From NCBI GenBank assembly GCA_036346375.1, contig CM070518.1, forward strand, positions 4,348,182-4,412,181: a DNA stretch of 64,000 nt, in the 5' to 3' direction. This DNA is from Guadua angustifolia (taxonomy: Eukaryota; Streptophyta; Magnoliopsida; Poales; Poaceae). The notes under the pieces were generated by a model. That model was not told where the DNA came from and did not search any database. It saw only the letters and a list, made by a program, of their open reading frames with translations. Of the stretch, positions 1 to 10,690 are shown piece after piece (the stretch's first letter is position 1; every line of letters begins with the position of its first letter). The position numbers were made by a program, and so were the translations under genes.

Positions 1-300
1 TCTGGAAGAGCTCGACGCGACGAAGTTCGATGGTGTTACCGACCGTAGCGGAGGATGGCCGAGCGGCCAAGCATGACGGAAGGTGCTCGGGGCGGTGGCG
101 CATGCCGGCGGCGTTCTCGCGGTGGCAGCGTCTCGGAAATCGAGGAAGGAAGCGAAACCTTTAATTTGATGCATAGATTAATCAAATAAAATCTTATAAT
201 TATTAGAAAATCAATTTAAGCTTCGGGTTCATTTCAAGAAATTGCAAATGATTCATTTTTGATTTTAAACATTCCAAAACTCAAATTTTGGGATGTTACA
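1..300 (-). mobile_element. Partial LTR of retroelement X, truncated by the window edge
   Basis: Read on the minus strand, a terminus starting TGTAACATCCC lies at 300 and runs left into AT-rich and then GC-rich sequence. This start resembles LTR ends of many grass Ty3/gypsy elements. The plus-strand sequence just right of 300 belongs to the antisense ORF tail of gypsy-1, so X appears to have inserted into gypsy-1. The other end, internal region and TSD are outside the window, so the call rests on one terminus and the abrupt change of context. Confidence 0.45.
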
Positions 301-302
301 GC

Positions 303-404
303 TTTGCCTGCAGTGTCGACAATGATCAAGCCCTTGCCCTAATTGACGAGGTTAGGGATACCGCCTCCACCTTAGTCAAAAACTTGGAGTTGGGTCCTTT
401 GTGA
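303..404 (+). pseudogene. Tail of the gypsy-1 antisense ORF
   Basis: An open frame enters at the junction with element X and stops at TGA 402-404. It reads FACSVDNDQALALIDEVRDT and continues to ELGPL. It runs opposite to gypsy-1 pol and lies beyond the integrase end, where Tat-lineage elements carry an antisense ORF (aORF). The upstream part is missing because of the insertion at 300/301. Function is unknown. The reading frame is short, so the assignment relies on position and on the parallel in gypsy-2. Confidence 0.4.
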
Positions 405-1408
405 TTGCTGTATTCTTAGACCTTTGATCTGTAATCATTATTTTGAGCCTTGGTAGAAACGCTCAACGATTTGAGCCGCGTTTTGCTTTTCGCTGCTTCG
501 TTATGTCCTGCAAGTCTTCATTTTTTAATGTTCTGCATGCGCTATGCCCGCTTACGCGTCTGTGTCCATACATCTTCTCGGCCGCTTTGAGTTTTGCATG
601 GTGCATTTTTGAGCCGCTTTCCTTCAAGGCTTAGCATTTACTCTAGACCGTTCGGCTTTCATGCTTTGGGTATATGAGAGTGTCACCGTCACTTGAGCGA
701 TCACCCGTCTCTAAGCCCTTCTCAGCAACCTTCAACATTCTACCTTGAACCTTCGATGGCTTCTTCGTCCCAATCTTCTTCATCTGGTGATGAGGCTCCA
801 CCATCTCCCCGGCGGAGGAGTTGATCTTTGATTTTGAAGATGAGGCTCCACCGGTGCCTGATGAGGAGGAAGCCTTTCTAGTCGAGCTCTGGGCCGATTA
901 CAACCTCGCACTGGCCGAGCTTGCGGAAGAAGAAGCTGCTTTCATGACGCATTTCATTGCCGGTCTTACCGATCGAAGCCATCCCGAAGCATTGATATGT
1001 ATCCAAACCTATGTATGCTTAATGAAATCTTTAACGTTTGCTTAATCTTTCTCTATTGATTTTAAAGTTTGCTCGAGTGGTTCCATTTTCGTTTAAGCAC
1101 TCTGCCCAACTGCTGTAGCCCCCGGGTGTCGGAAGTCGGCTCATGGCCATTTTTCCCAGGCACGCGCTTTTGAGAGACTAGAGTTCGTCGTTTGTGGGGG
1201 TCAGAGCTTCACGATTTGGGTTTTAACGCACTCAAGCTCCTTCGCGATCAGCAGGGAAAGAAGATAAAAAATGACTCATAAGAAGGGTTGCATATGCGCA
1301 ACACTATTAGGTGTAGCCCCCGACTTACTGCTTAATTGAGCATCAATTGAGTAGCAAGTCAAGGAGAAAAAGTTTTATTCATGAACAACATGACTAATGT
1401 ACAATATT
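405..1408 (+). other. Gypsy-1 3' non-pol region with two small plus-strand ORFs
   Basis: Between the antisense ORF tail and the end of pol there are only short frames. A TATA-like TATATGAG lies at 671-678. An ATG at 756 opens a serine-rich 23-codon frame, and a 74-codon acidic frame follows at 821-1045. Both contain a DEAPP motif, so they may be one acidic product split by a frameshift. I recognise no domain. This could be leftover antisense-gene sequence or a captured fragment. Confidence 0.35.
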
Positions 1409-1843
1409 TTAAGAGTAAAAATGACGTAGCTGCTCTATGTTCCATGAATTGCCGATGACCACGCCGTCTTCCCTCTTGAGTCTGTAAGCCCCCAGGCGCA
1501 TCGCCTCATCAACGATGTAGGGGCCTTCCCAGCTTGGGGAGAGCTTGTGCTCACTTCTTTGATTCTTCATTAGGACCAGATCTCCTTTGGAGAAAGCACA
1601 GCCCCAAACGTTCCGATCATGGTAGCGACGCAGACCTTGAAGGTATTTCACCGACTGGATCGCTGCAATTTCCCTAGCTTCTTCCAGTCGATCGAGGTCT
1701 TCTATCCGGTTCTCCTCCAACTCGGCCTCCTTGTAGCCCCGAACCCGCGGAGATCTGAACGCCAACTCAGTTGGCAGGACCGCCTCTGCCCTGTATACTA
1801 GGAAAAAAGGTGATCGCCGGTAGCCTCTTTGAGTAGTTCTCAT
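1409..1843 (-). pseudogene. Gypsy-1 pol: integrase C-terminal part
   Basis: This 144-codon frame holds the end of the integrase core and the C-terminal DNA-binding part: PFFLVYRAEAVLPTE near the start, a basic middle, and WEGPYIVDEAMRLGAYRL near the end. These segments are typical of plant Ty3/gypsy integrases, which join the cDNA to host chromatin in the nucleus. No chromodomain is evident, as expected for Tat. It is out of frame with the core at 2041-2607. The stop at 1409 ends pol, and the antisense ORF lies just beyond. Confidence 0.8.
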
Positions 1844-2040
1844 TTAGAGCATCAAGGCAATTCTTTTACCCATCATGTAGCGTATAGCTTGAGACGATAA
1901 AAAATCCTTGCTTTTAGCCCTTGTAGCACCATACCGTTTGCCCGCTCCACTTGGCCATTGCTCCTTTGATGAGCTACAGAGGTGAAACAAATCTTAATGC
2001 CGAGTTCATCGCACCAGTCTTGAAATTCCTCTCCACGGAA

Positions 2041-2607
2041 TTAAGTTCCATTGTCCGTGATGATCCTGTTTGGTACACCGAATCTTACCATGATTTCCCG
2101 GAAGAACTCCTTGGCCTTGGGCTCCGTGATCGTGGCGACGGGTTTTGCCACAATCCACTTGGTGAATTTATCAATGGCGATGAAGAGATGGGTGAAACCA
2201 CCTTGAGCCTTCTTCAAAGGGCCGACCATGTCGAGCCCCCAGACTGCAAATGGCCAGGTGATCGGGATGGTTTGCAACTCCTGCGCCGGCACGTGTATTT
2301 GACAAGCAAAGAACTGACAACCTTCACAGGTTCGAACAATATCCTCTGAGTCAGACACGGCAGTCGGCCAGAAGAAGCCTTGACGATAAACTTTGCCCAC
2401 TAGGGTACTTGATGTTGCATGATGCCCGCAAATTCCCGAGTGGATTTCTCTAAGGAGGTTTTTTCCTTCTTGCTCCGATATGCAGCGCCTCAGGACTCCA
2501 AAGGCACTCTTTCGGAAGAGTTCTTCTCCGACTACCACGTAGCTTTTGCATCGACGTGCAACGCGCTCTGCCTCTACACGGTCTTCGGGGAGCTCATCCT
2601 TTAACAA
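2041..2607 (-). pseudogene. Gypsy-1 pol: integrase zinc finger and catalytic core
   Basis: The frame has an HHCC-type zinc-binding region (HH near residue 62, then CEGCQFF) followed by the RNase H-fold core with GLDMVGPL and IITDNGT, which carry the first two acidic catalytic residues. The glutamate-bearing part falls beyond the break at 2041, where a frameshift interrupts the gene. It would process and join retrotransposon cDNA ends. It lies downstream of the second RNase H, as in other Ty3/gypsy elements. Confidence 0.88.
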
Positions 2608-2676
2608 ATAGTTTAGGAATGGAGCTGTCCAGCCAGAGTTGATGACTAAGACTTCCTTCTTGGCCGGTGTTTCCTC

Positions 2677-3395
2677 TTATTTTCCTGGCTCCTGCTGTCG
2701 ACTTATTGAAGGTTTGTGGAGCTCTTCGACAAACACTCCAGCCGGTACTGTTGCCCGACTGGAGCCTAGCCTTGCGAGCTCATCTGCCGCATCATTGTCG
2801 CGGTGGAGCACATGGGTGAGTTCCAGCCTGTCGAACTTGTCTTCGAGCTTCCGTACTTCCTGGCAATATGCAGCCATGTTGTCTCCAATGCACGACCAGT
2901 TTTTCTGCACTTGATTGATTACCAACATGGAGTCTCCGCGGATTGTCAGCCGTCGAACACCGAGGGATATCGCGATACAGAGTTCGTGGATGAGTGCCTC
3001 GTACTCGGTGGCATTGTTTGACACTGGGAAATGGAGCTGAAGGACATACTTCAGCGCTCACCTGTTGGAGAGATCAGCACCACGCTAGCCCTCGCACCGC
3101 TGAGCATGAGGGAGCCATCAAAATACATTGTCCAATACTCGAGATCTTCAGTAGTCGTGAGGGTCTGCAATTCCACCCACTCGACGGTGAAGTCGGCAAG
3201 TACTTGAGACTTTACTGCTGTTCGCGGCCTAAAGGAGATTTCGAAAGCTCCAAGCTCGACCGCCCATTTTGCAATTCTCCCAGTGGCCTCCCGGTTGTGG
3301 AGTATATCCCCAATCGGGAAAGAGGTGACCACCGAAATTGAATGCTCTTGAAAGTAATGCTTGAGTTTGCGAGAAGTAAGCAATACAGCATACAA
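2677..3395 (-). pseudogene. Gypsy-1 pol: second (archaeal-type) RNase H domain
   Basis: Two overlapping frames (3051-3395 and 2677-3024) together cover an RNase H domain. The first has WTMYFDGSLMLSGARA with the catalytic Asp; the second has NNATEYEALIHEL with the catalytic Glu and RGDSMLVINQ with the next Asp. A second RNase H after the retroviral-type one is characteristic of Tat-lineage Ty3 elements. One frameshift near 3050 divides it. The domain would remove RNA from RNA-DNA hybrids during reverse transcription. Confidence 0.8.
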
Positions 3396-3407
3396 CAGTT
3401 TTTGTAC

Positions 3408-4345
3408 CTACGGATATCGTGCCTTGGATTCTCCTAATACCTCGATGAAGTAAACTGGCCACTGGACCTTCTCGAGGTGCCCTACTTCCTCCCACTCTGC
3501 AACGATTACAACGCTGACCACATGAGTCGTTGCAGCAATGTAGAGCAAAAGGGGCTCTTCGGGCATTGGCAAGACCAGTACCAACGGCGAGGGCAAGAAT
3601 GCCTTGAGCTCTTCAAAAGCTTGTTGTGCCTCAGCAGTCCACTGAAAACTGCCCTGCTTCTTCAGAAGTTTGAAAAAAGGCATTCCCCATGAACCTAGGC
3701 GAGAAATGAACCTGCCGAGTGCCACCATGCAGCCTGTGAACTTCTGGACGTCTTTCTGGCTAGCCGGAGGCTTCATCTTCAGGATAGCATTGATCTTCTC
3801 TGGGTTTGCTTCGATGCCCCGCTGCAACACAATGAATCCGAACAGTTTTCCGAGGGAACTCCAAAGACACACTTTTCGGGGTTAAGCTTCATCTTGTAGG
3901 CTCTTAGGCTTTCAAATGTCTTGGTCAAGTCGAATATGAGGTCCTCCTTTAGCACGAGATTTGATAACGACATCATCTACATATGCCTCCACATTGCATC
4001 CGATTTGGGTGTGAAAGCACTGCTGTGTTGCCGCTGATAGGTTGCACCAAGCATTTTCAAACCGAACGACATTGTGACGTAGCAAAATGCTCCAAACGGA
4101 GTGATGAATGAAGTTTTGATGCAGTCTTCTTATTTCAGCCTGATCTGGTGATACCCTGAGTAGGCATCCAGAAAGCTCAAGAGCTCGCAACCTGTAGTTG
4201 AATCTACCACCTGGTCGATGCGAGGCAGCCTGAAAGGATCTTTCGAACATGCTTTATTATGATCGGTATAATCAACACACATGCGCCAGGTTTTATTCTT
4301 TTTGCGAACAAGAACTGGGTTCGCTAACCAGTCGGGATGATACAC
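3408..4345 (-). pseudogene. Gypsy-1 pol: reverse transcriptase and first RNase H
   Basis: Three frames overlap here. 4130-4345 carries NPVLVRKKNKTWRMCVDYT and FLDAYSGYHQIRLK, the early RT motifs. 3912-4250 carries AYVDDVVIKS, the catalytic YxDD motif. 3408-3872 carries the thumb, the connection and the start of an RNase H domain. The enzyme copies element RNA into DNA inside cytoplasmic particles. At least two frameshifts break it. Confidence 0.88.
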
Positions 4346-5237
4346 TTTTTTATAAACCCTGCGGCTAAAAGCTTAGTGATTTCTTCCCAGATGGCCTCTC
4401 GGCGATCTTGAGCAAATCGTCGGAGCCATTGCTTGATGGGTTTCGCCTTCTCGTCGACGTTAAGAGAATGCTCGATCACCTCCCTAGGGACACCGGGCAT
4501 GTTAGAAGGTTTCCATGCAAAAACATCCCGGTTGGCCCGAAGAAAGGTGACGAGCGCGTCTTCCTATTTGAGGTTGAGTCCTGTCCCGATCAGAGCCGCC
4601 TGAGCCGAGTTGGACAGGTCGAGGATTACCTTCTTAGTCCCCTCATCAGGCTTCATGCTTGTATTGGCTTGTTTCATGGCCGGACTTCTCCTTCATCTTA
4701 GCTGATATGCGGCCGCTTGTTGGATCTTCTCCCTATCGGTAGCCGCTTCTTGCATTTCGGCCATCTCGCAGCTCTCTCTATCGCACACGAACGACTGCCT
4801 GACGTCGCTGCGGACAGAGATAATGCCCTTCGGCCCTGGCATCTTCAAGACAAGGTAAGTGTAATGGGGCACGGCCATGAACCTAGCTAGGCCCGGCCTT
4901 CCCAAGAAGGCATGGTATGCCGTCTCGAAATCAGCCACCTCAAAGTTGAGATATTCCGTCGGTAATTTTCTCTAGTCCCGAACGTGACCGGCAAGGTGAT
5001 TTGTCCAAGTGGAATCGAAGAGGTCCCAAGGATTACCCCGTGAAATGGTGATGAGCCCCGCTTTAGCTCCGAGCGGCGAATCTTCATGTCGTCGAAGGTT
5101 TTGGAAAAGCGGACGTTGAGTCCGCTCCCTCCGTCAACCAGCACCCTCTTGAGTTTAATGCTGCGAATCACAGGGTCTAAAACAAAGAGGATATCTTCTT
5201 GGATATGGAATGTAATCTGGGTGATCCGAACGGTCAA
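4346..5237 (-). pseudogene. Gypsy-1 pol: aspartic protease and linker to RT
   Basis: Frame 4887-5237 has RVLVDGGSGLNVRFS, where the DGGS triad region replaces the usual DTGA/DSGA, as is common in plant Tat elements. Frame 4693-4938 continues with FLGRPGLARFMAVPHYTYLV, the flap and C-terminal part of the fold. The protease would cleave the gag-pol polyprotein. A frameshift near 4940 separates the halves. About 350 bases of degenerate linker follow before the RT motifs. Confidence 0.75.
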
Positions 5238-5322
5238 AGGCGATCGGGACCTCGGACCATCTGAGGTATTGGGGAGTTGCCAGCATTACCGCATTGATGT
5301 CCCGAGCGGTAAGCTTTTGCTT

Positions 5323-7009
5323 TCACTTGGATTCATAAGCAGCCGAGTCCCCAAATATGTAGTTGAGCTCGCGTTCTGTTTTCTGGTACTCGCCCTCGTC
5401 ATCTTCAAAGGGATCTTGCTTTTTCTTCACTTCGTCCTTTGCTTCGCCCTTCGCCGGTCGCTTGTTGGACTCCTTGGCAAACCTTCTCAAAGTGAAGCAA
5501 TCCTTCGCAGCATGTTTCCCCTTGGGATAGAAAGGATAGGTTGCATCCATTACTGCGTCATAGTCGTCCATCCGCGGCACGCGATGTCGGCCTCGCTCGG
5601 CCGCCGCCACTAGTTCTTGAAGCCGCTTCTTATCTTTGCTCGAAGACTCGGCGTGATACTTCTTGTCTTTATGCCGTGGGCGATCGTCTTGACGCTCGGC
5701 TAAAGCATTCGAGGCCGTTGCGTAGCGATCTGCTAATTCAAACATTTCCCTTATTGTAGTCGACGGCTTCCGGGACATCTTCTTAATCAAGTCGGGATCA
5801 TTGACGCCCTTCTGGAACGCCGCAATGACCGCAGCTTCTGAGATATCCCGGATTGTATTCTTTTTCTGCATTAAGCGTCGGATAAATTCCTGCAGAGTTT
5901 CGCTCCTTCTCTGATGAAGCTGCAAGAGGTCCCACTAAGTCCCAGGTCTTTCATAAGTGCCCTGGAAGTTAGTGATGAACTGCTCACAAAGATCTCCCTA
6001 GGAATCTATAGAGTTTGCTGGAAGTCCGGTGAGCTAGGCTTGAGCCGAAGGAGTAAGCGTGACTGGCAGATAATTGGCCATTACATTATGATCACCCCCA
6101 GCTGCCATGATCGCAAGAGAATAAACCTGCAACCAAGCTTCTGGATCTCTTTCTCCATCAAATTTAGTGATGCCTTTGGGGTTGAAACTTTCTGGCCAAA
6201 CCACTCGGCGAAGCCGGGGAGTGAAGGCCCGGATCCCCTCAATAGGCCCATCATTGCGACGACGTGGGGAACCCGAGAAGGTGATCTGACACGTCAGTCC
6301 TCGCTATCGCCTTTGTCGCGGCGAGGATGGCTTCTGCAATTGTCCCGGTCGTCATGACGGATGCCGAAACGTTCGTAGTCATCTTTGCGCCGGTGGCGCT
6401 CTTCATCCTCCCGATCCCGTCGCCTAGCATTCAGGTCTACGCAGACGTCACGGCTGATGCTTTGTCGGGCGTCTTCTCCTCGACGAAGCTCAAGTCGGCC
6501 ACGCATGGCCCGATTGGGCAGATTCTTCTGGCGACTGAGTGACTATCTTGGTACGAGTGCTCTTTCTCCCCTAGTTCTTCCTGATGTTGCTGGATCGCCG
6601 CTGCCGTCACCATAGCCTGGACTTGGGCCACGATCGGAGCGGCTAGGCTATCGGAACCAAGCATTGGTCCCAATGTGTCGAGAAGCGTCTTTGATGCGAC
6701 GATATTCTGTTGAAGGGTATGGAAAACCAACTGGTTCCCCATCTTAATCTGCAGGATGTCTTTGTTAACATTGCGGCCCCTGGCCTGAAGAGACTTCGCG
6801 CGGATTTCTTGTGCCTCAACACGAAGGCGTTCTGCCTCTGTAGCTTCCGCGGCATCTTTCTGTTGCTGGGACTCAGTCCGCAGATCTTCGATCACGAAGA
6901 TGCCGCGAAAGCCTTGAGAACTTTCTGCCCTGCTCTCTGAATCAGAAGAACAATAAGACAACTTGAGCTGACCTTTAGATCCAAGTGGTTTTCTGGCGCT
7001 CCTCACCAC
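5323..7009 (-). pseudogene. Gypsy-1 gag
   Basis: Three stretches make up a broken gag. Frame 6437-7009 is a charged, helical N-terminal region rich in E, Q and A. Translated sequence between 6290 and 5930 looks like the retrotransposon capsid domain, with stops and shifts. Frame 5323-5925 (TLQEFIRRLMQKKNTIRDIS) is the C-terminal capsid part, followed by a basic linker and a partial zinc-knuckle-like segment (FYPKGKHAAKDC). Gag would build the virus-like particle. It begins about 290 bases inside the primer site. Confidence 0.75.
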
Positions 7010-7298
7010 TCGGAGCTCATCTTTGACCGGTCCTCACCCAGACCTGGAAACAGACTCCTGGCTTACTGTCCGGGGACAGTTGGCCATTCCTGTCCCTGAT
7101 CCGAGTGGCTGCCCGGCTAAGAGAGCGATGGAATTTTCCCCTAGATTGGATCTGATCCGAATCTGAAATTGTGAGCCTGCCAAGATCGTCGATGATGAAG
7201 TCCAGGCTTCCGAAACGGAACGCCTAGGCGGGAGCAAAGGTGTTCATGACTTCGCTGAGGATCGCCATCGAGCCTGTTGAGGTTGATCTTAACGCAGC

Positions 7299-7316
7299 CT
7301 CTACCTGGCGTGCCAA
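7299..7316 (-). promoter_or_regulatory. Probable primer-binding site of gypsy-1
   Basis: The minus strand reads TTGGCACGCCAGGTAGAG starting 14 bases inside the LTR edge. A TGGCRCGCCAGGTAG-type sequence next to the 5' LTR is a recurring primer-binding region in grass gypsy elements. Which tRNA primes was not determined. Confidence 0.5.
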
Positions 7317-7330
7317 CTATCGACGTTTAT

Positions 7331-7759
7331 TGTCGGCAATAATGAAAACGGGGCTAGGCGCTGGATCCAAACTCGATGGTAACACAAGACAAGAGAATTA
7401 TCCGGGTTCGGACTCTTGCGAAGGAGATAATACCCTAGTCCTGTGCTTTGGAATTATATGAGATTGTCTATTGATGTTCCCCCATCCCTCCCTTTATATA
7501 GCAGAGGAGGGCGGTTACAAAAGAGAGTCCTGGTCAGATACAAAGTAGGGATTATATCTCCTGCACCTATCCGTTTTGTAACGGCTTGGATTAGTATCCT
7601 ATCTAATCCAGATCGGTTGCTATCTTCATGACTTCCTTGTTTCGCACGTCTGGCGCAACCCTAGTAGCTTCAATTTCCTTGCAGTCGGCCCGGCCTAGCC
7701 TTACTCAGTTGTGCCTCGCAGGCCTGCCTTACAGATACCCGTGGTGTATATATCCCACA
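7331..7759 (-). repeat. Gypsy-1 5' LTR
   Basis: In minus orientation it starts TGTGGGATATATACACC at 7759 and ends GCCGACA at 7331, giving TG...CA termini and 429 bp. It contains a TATA box in the expected orientation (7493-7500). The start is well marked by the change to unrelated sequence at 7760. The inner end is chosen from the CA terminus and the nearby primer site and could be off by some bases. No partner LTR exists in the window to confirm it. Confidence 0.65.
7493..7500 (-). promoter_or_regulatory. TATA box of gypsy-1 LTR
   Basis: TATATAAA on the minus strand is followed by a GGGAGGGATGG segment. It sits in the middle of the LTR, as expected for the promoter that drives genomic RNA toward gag. 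Confidence 0.6.
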
Positions 7760-9805
7760 CTTACCCACAAGAGAACTTGGACACACCAACAAGAATTCTA
7801 GCATGCACACACACATGCATCATGTACAGACTCTTTCTACGTGCATGCAAAGCAACTTTCTTTTAATCTTCTAGTGCAGCATGATCTCTTCTGAAGGAAC
7901 TCACACACGTTTATCTTGTGTACATAACTCACACAAGAATTCACGTGATCACAGACAGTATCTCGTAGACACAACTGACACAGGAACATGTAGCTTTTGT
8001 CACCTTCTCGATAAGTCATGTAGATAGCTGTCAATATTATCTTGTCATACTGATTGTGGACGCCAATAGTGAGTATTAGAGAGACATGGCTTCTTGAGGC
8101 TTCCACCACTATAACTTCTCGGCGACTCTTTCCGCTCGTGAGGCAGCCTCGATGCACAAAGTTTTGAGGCGGGATCAGCGAAGGCACAGGGAAAAATGGG
8201 ATTCACTAGATATACATACACCAGATGGTCTCTTCCATGATTTTATCTCTCTAACCGAACAAGCACTTAAGCCAAAAGGAATTCATTAAGAGCTAGCCTT
8301 TAATCATCCTCTAGAGTACCAATATATAACTTAATTAAAAGTAGTCGTACTTGATCTCTCCCGGGCTCATTTGTATCCTTGCATGAACACAAGCTATGGT
8401 CAGAGTCAGACAGCTTTTAGGTGCACACATACACAAGATAAAAAGGCCATCTGGCACACATCACGCTCATCATAGACGTCGCTTTCGTTCACTTCCAATA
8501 TTATCTCTCTATCACTTTAATCAGCTTTAGTTACTAGCCAGCCGCAGTTCGATCGCCCCACTTGCCCTTTTTTTTTTTTTTTTGGTGAATGGATGGCGAT
8601 GGCTTGCACTGTGTAGGGATTCCCGCGCATTGCAGCCAATGGGCACGTCGGTTTCATGGGCCATAACGACGTCGGAAAAACACAACAGTATCCATCGCTG
8701 TCCTAAGCTACACTGCTACTAAGTGTATATGTATAGATATACTATTCTACAGTCACATGTAGAATAGGCTATTCTATTCCTTAACCAGTTAATGCATATC
8801 AACCGAACTAAGCTACATATCCTAGTATTCAGCGTGATAGAGGTAGATTATCAGTAGCATGGCTAACCAACTAGTAAATGTATTTCCTTGTTTATATATG
8901 AATCTTAATTTATTCTTTATTTAAGCCGTAACATTTTATTGACAGTTCTGATTCAGAAAAGATTTTCACTATTACTTTACTGACAATGAGAAGAACAGAA
9001 TGATATAAGTCTCACTAATAAACAATCATTTTGCAGTTCGATGATAGATTTTACTATCCGTATGTGTGTGTGTATATATATCTTAGTCTGTGTTGTCTGT
9101 GCTTATTGCCAAATGAATATCTATTTACTACTTATGATAGCAGGAATAAGTCCATTTTATACCTCCAAACTAGAAAAAAATCCAGATAACCCCCAAACTA
9201 TAAAACCGGTTATTTAACACCTTCAACTATCAATACCAGATTAAATCACACCTAGGGTGGTTTTTTGTGGCTGTTTTGCATCTCCTATATTTAATTAAGG
9301 CAAAAAGTGAATCAGAATTTTTGAACTTTTTTTGTATGATACTAAGGCAATACTTATACTCCCATAAAAATTCAGAGCATGATCACACTTATACAATTTT
9401 ATAAAAGTCTGACAAGGTCACTATCTCAATTAAGGGTTTTCCGATTTTGATTTTTATGAGATATCAAATTATATTCAATTCATTTGGAAAGTTTTCTGTG
9501 TGAACCTAGATGTCTTCATATGACACCATAAAATTTTTAGATGATGATCAAAGCTGTATAGATTTATAAAACTTTGACAGTGTTAGTGCTATTTTTAAAT
9601 TGCTACTGTCTTTTATTTTTTAAATATATTAAATGGTTTCATATTTCCCTGAGACAATTTGGGGAACATTAAAGAGGTGAATTAGGGTTTAATTAAATTT
9701 TCCTCAAATCTTGTTATTGTATGATTTTGAATTTTAGAGATTACAAATCAAAGCTATTATTGTTGAATCAAATTAGGGTGCCCAGGTCTTATGGTGCCCC
9801 ATTTT

Positions 9806-9806
<1 letters not shown>
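7760..9806. other. Low-copy or unrecognised intergenic DNA
   Basis: AT-rich sequence without a convincing gene. The longest frame (7837-8187, minus) has no recognisable domain. A poly-T tract lies at 8569-8583 and a short TG/TA tract near 9063-9080. The stretch around 9155-9250, with wording like CCAAACTATAAAACCGG, resembles a MITE-type or MULE-type repeat common in grasses, but I find no matching inverted end. This is the largest block that may be ancestral host DNA. Confidence 0.5.
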
Positions 9807-9863
<57 letters not shown>

Positions 9864-9908
9864 CACACACATACATACATATATATATACATATATATAT
9901 ATATACAC

Positions 9909-9955
<47 letters not shown>
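9807..9955. repeat. Compound (CA)n/(TA)n microsatellite
   Basis: An uninterrupted CA run of about 36 bases is followed by about 110 bases of TA repeats mixed with ACACAT. It is simple sequence; its length is likely polymorphic and prone to assembly error. The apparent 67-codon frame across it is an artefact. Confidence 0.97.
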
Positions 9956-9959
<4 letters not shown>

Positions 9960-10262
9960 CTCCTATTTCTGAATTACCACCTAAACAAACTTGACATACT
10001 CTTTTATCACTTTGGATACACTTTTATACTAATTATAAAGTACTCCTATATGAAACACACACAAAAATACTTAATGGAGTACATAGTTTTTAGCATTAAT
10101 TAGCAAATACCTTCATATATGGATATTAAAAAAAAGTATGTCTAAAAAACATACATACCACATCTGAAAGAATGTACATATTGCCTAGATAGTATTATAT
10201 ACTTGTATACTACACATATATCCTCCATTACGCGAGATACCCCAACATTATGAGATACGGTA
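9956..10262. other. AT-rich spacer
   Basis: No gene or repeat structure seen. It ends at GTA (10260-10262), the left target duplication of CACTA-D. Confidence 0.6.
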
Positions 10263-10690
10263 CACTACAAGAACAGGGAAAAATTTGGGCCAAAAACCCA
10301 CTTAATTTAGGCCAAACCCACTTAATTTAAGTTAAATTGTAAGCAAACCGTCAATTTAGTTCACTTAATTTAACTCGACGAAATTATTCAATTAAATTAG
10401 TGGGTACCTACCAATTTACATTAAATTGTGGGTTAGTGAAAAACCCACAATTTAATCATAAATTAATTGAAATTTGAAAAACCCCAATTTAGATTTAATC
10501 GTTAAATTGGGTCAAAAACCCACAATTTAACAGTCAAATTAGTGTAGGCTGAAAAACCCATTTAATTTATATCAAATTGTGGTTTGAAAACCCCCGAATT
10601 TATGACCAAATTGTAATTTGAAAAAAACCCACGAATTTAATCATAAATTCGTGGGTTTTAAATGGCCCACTAATTTATCGAGACATTGAT
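10263..10690. repeat. CACTA-D left terminal and subterminal repeats
   Basis: Many direct and inverted copies of a motif of about 15 bases (AAACCCACAATTTAA and variants) follow the terminal CACTACAAGAA. Such subterminal arrays are the known binding sites of the CACTA accessory protein. Confidence 0.85.

Larger units (their letters stand above)
301..7759 (-). mobile_element. Gypsy-1: degenerate Tat-lineage Ty3/gypsy retrotransposon
   Basis: Minus-strand gag, protease, RT, RNase H, a second RNase H-like region and integrase run in that order from about 7009 to 1409, the Ty3/gypsy order. The second RNase H-like region and an antisense ORF beyond pol are Tat-lineage traits. The 5' LTR is 7331-7759. 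The 3' LTR is not in the window because element X interrupts the left side. The short LTR starting TGTGGGATATAT recalls the rice RIRE2/Dasheng group, but that name is tentative. All genes are frameshifted. Confidence 0.85.

Noticed and set aside
7837..8187. 116-codon minus-strand frame
   Set aside because: No domain, no promoter or intron signals, and Cys/His content typical of random AT-rich sequence; not supported as a gene.
9791..9994. 67-codon frame with TH and IY repeats
   Set aside because: It is only the CA/TA microsatellite read as protein.
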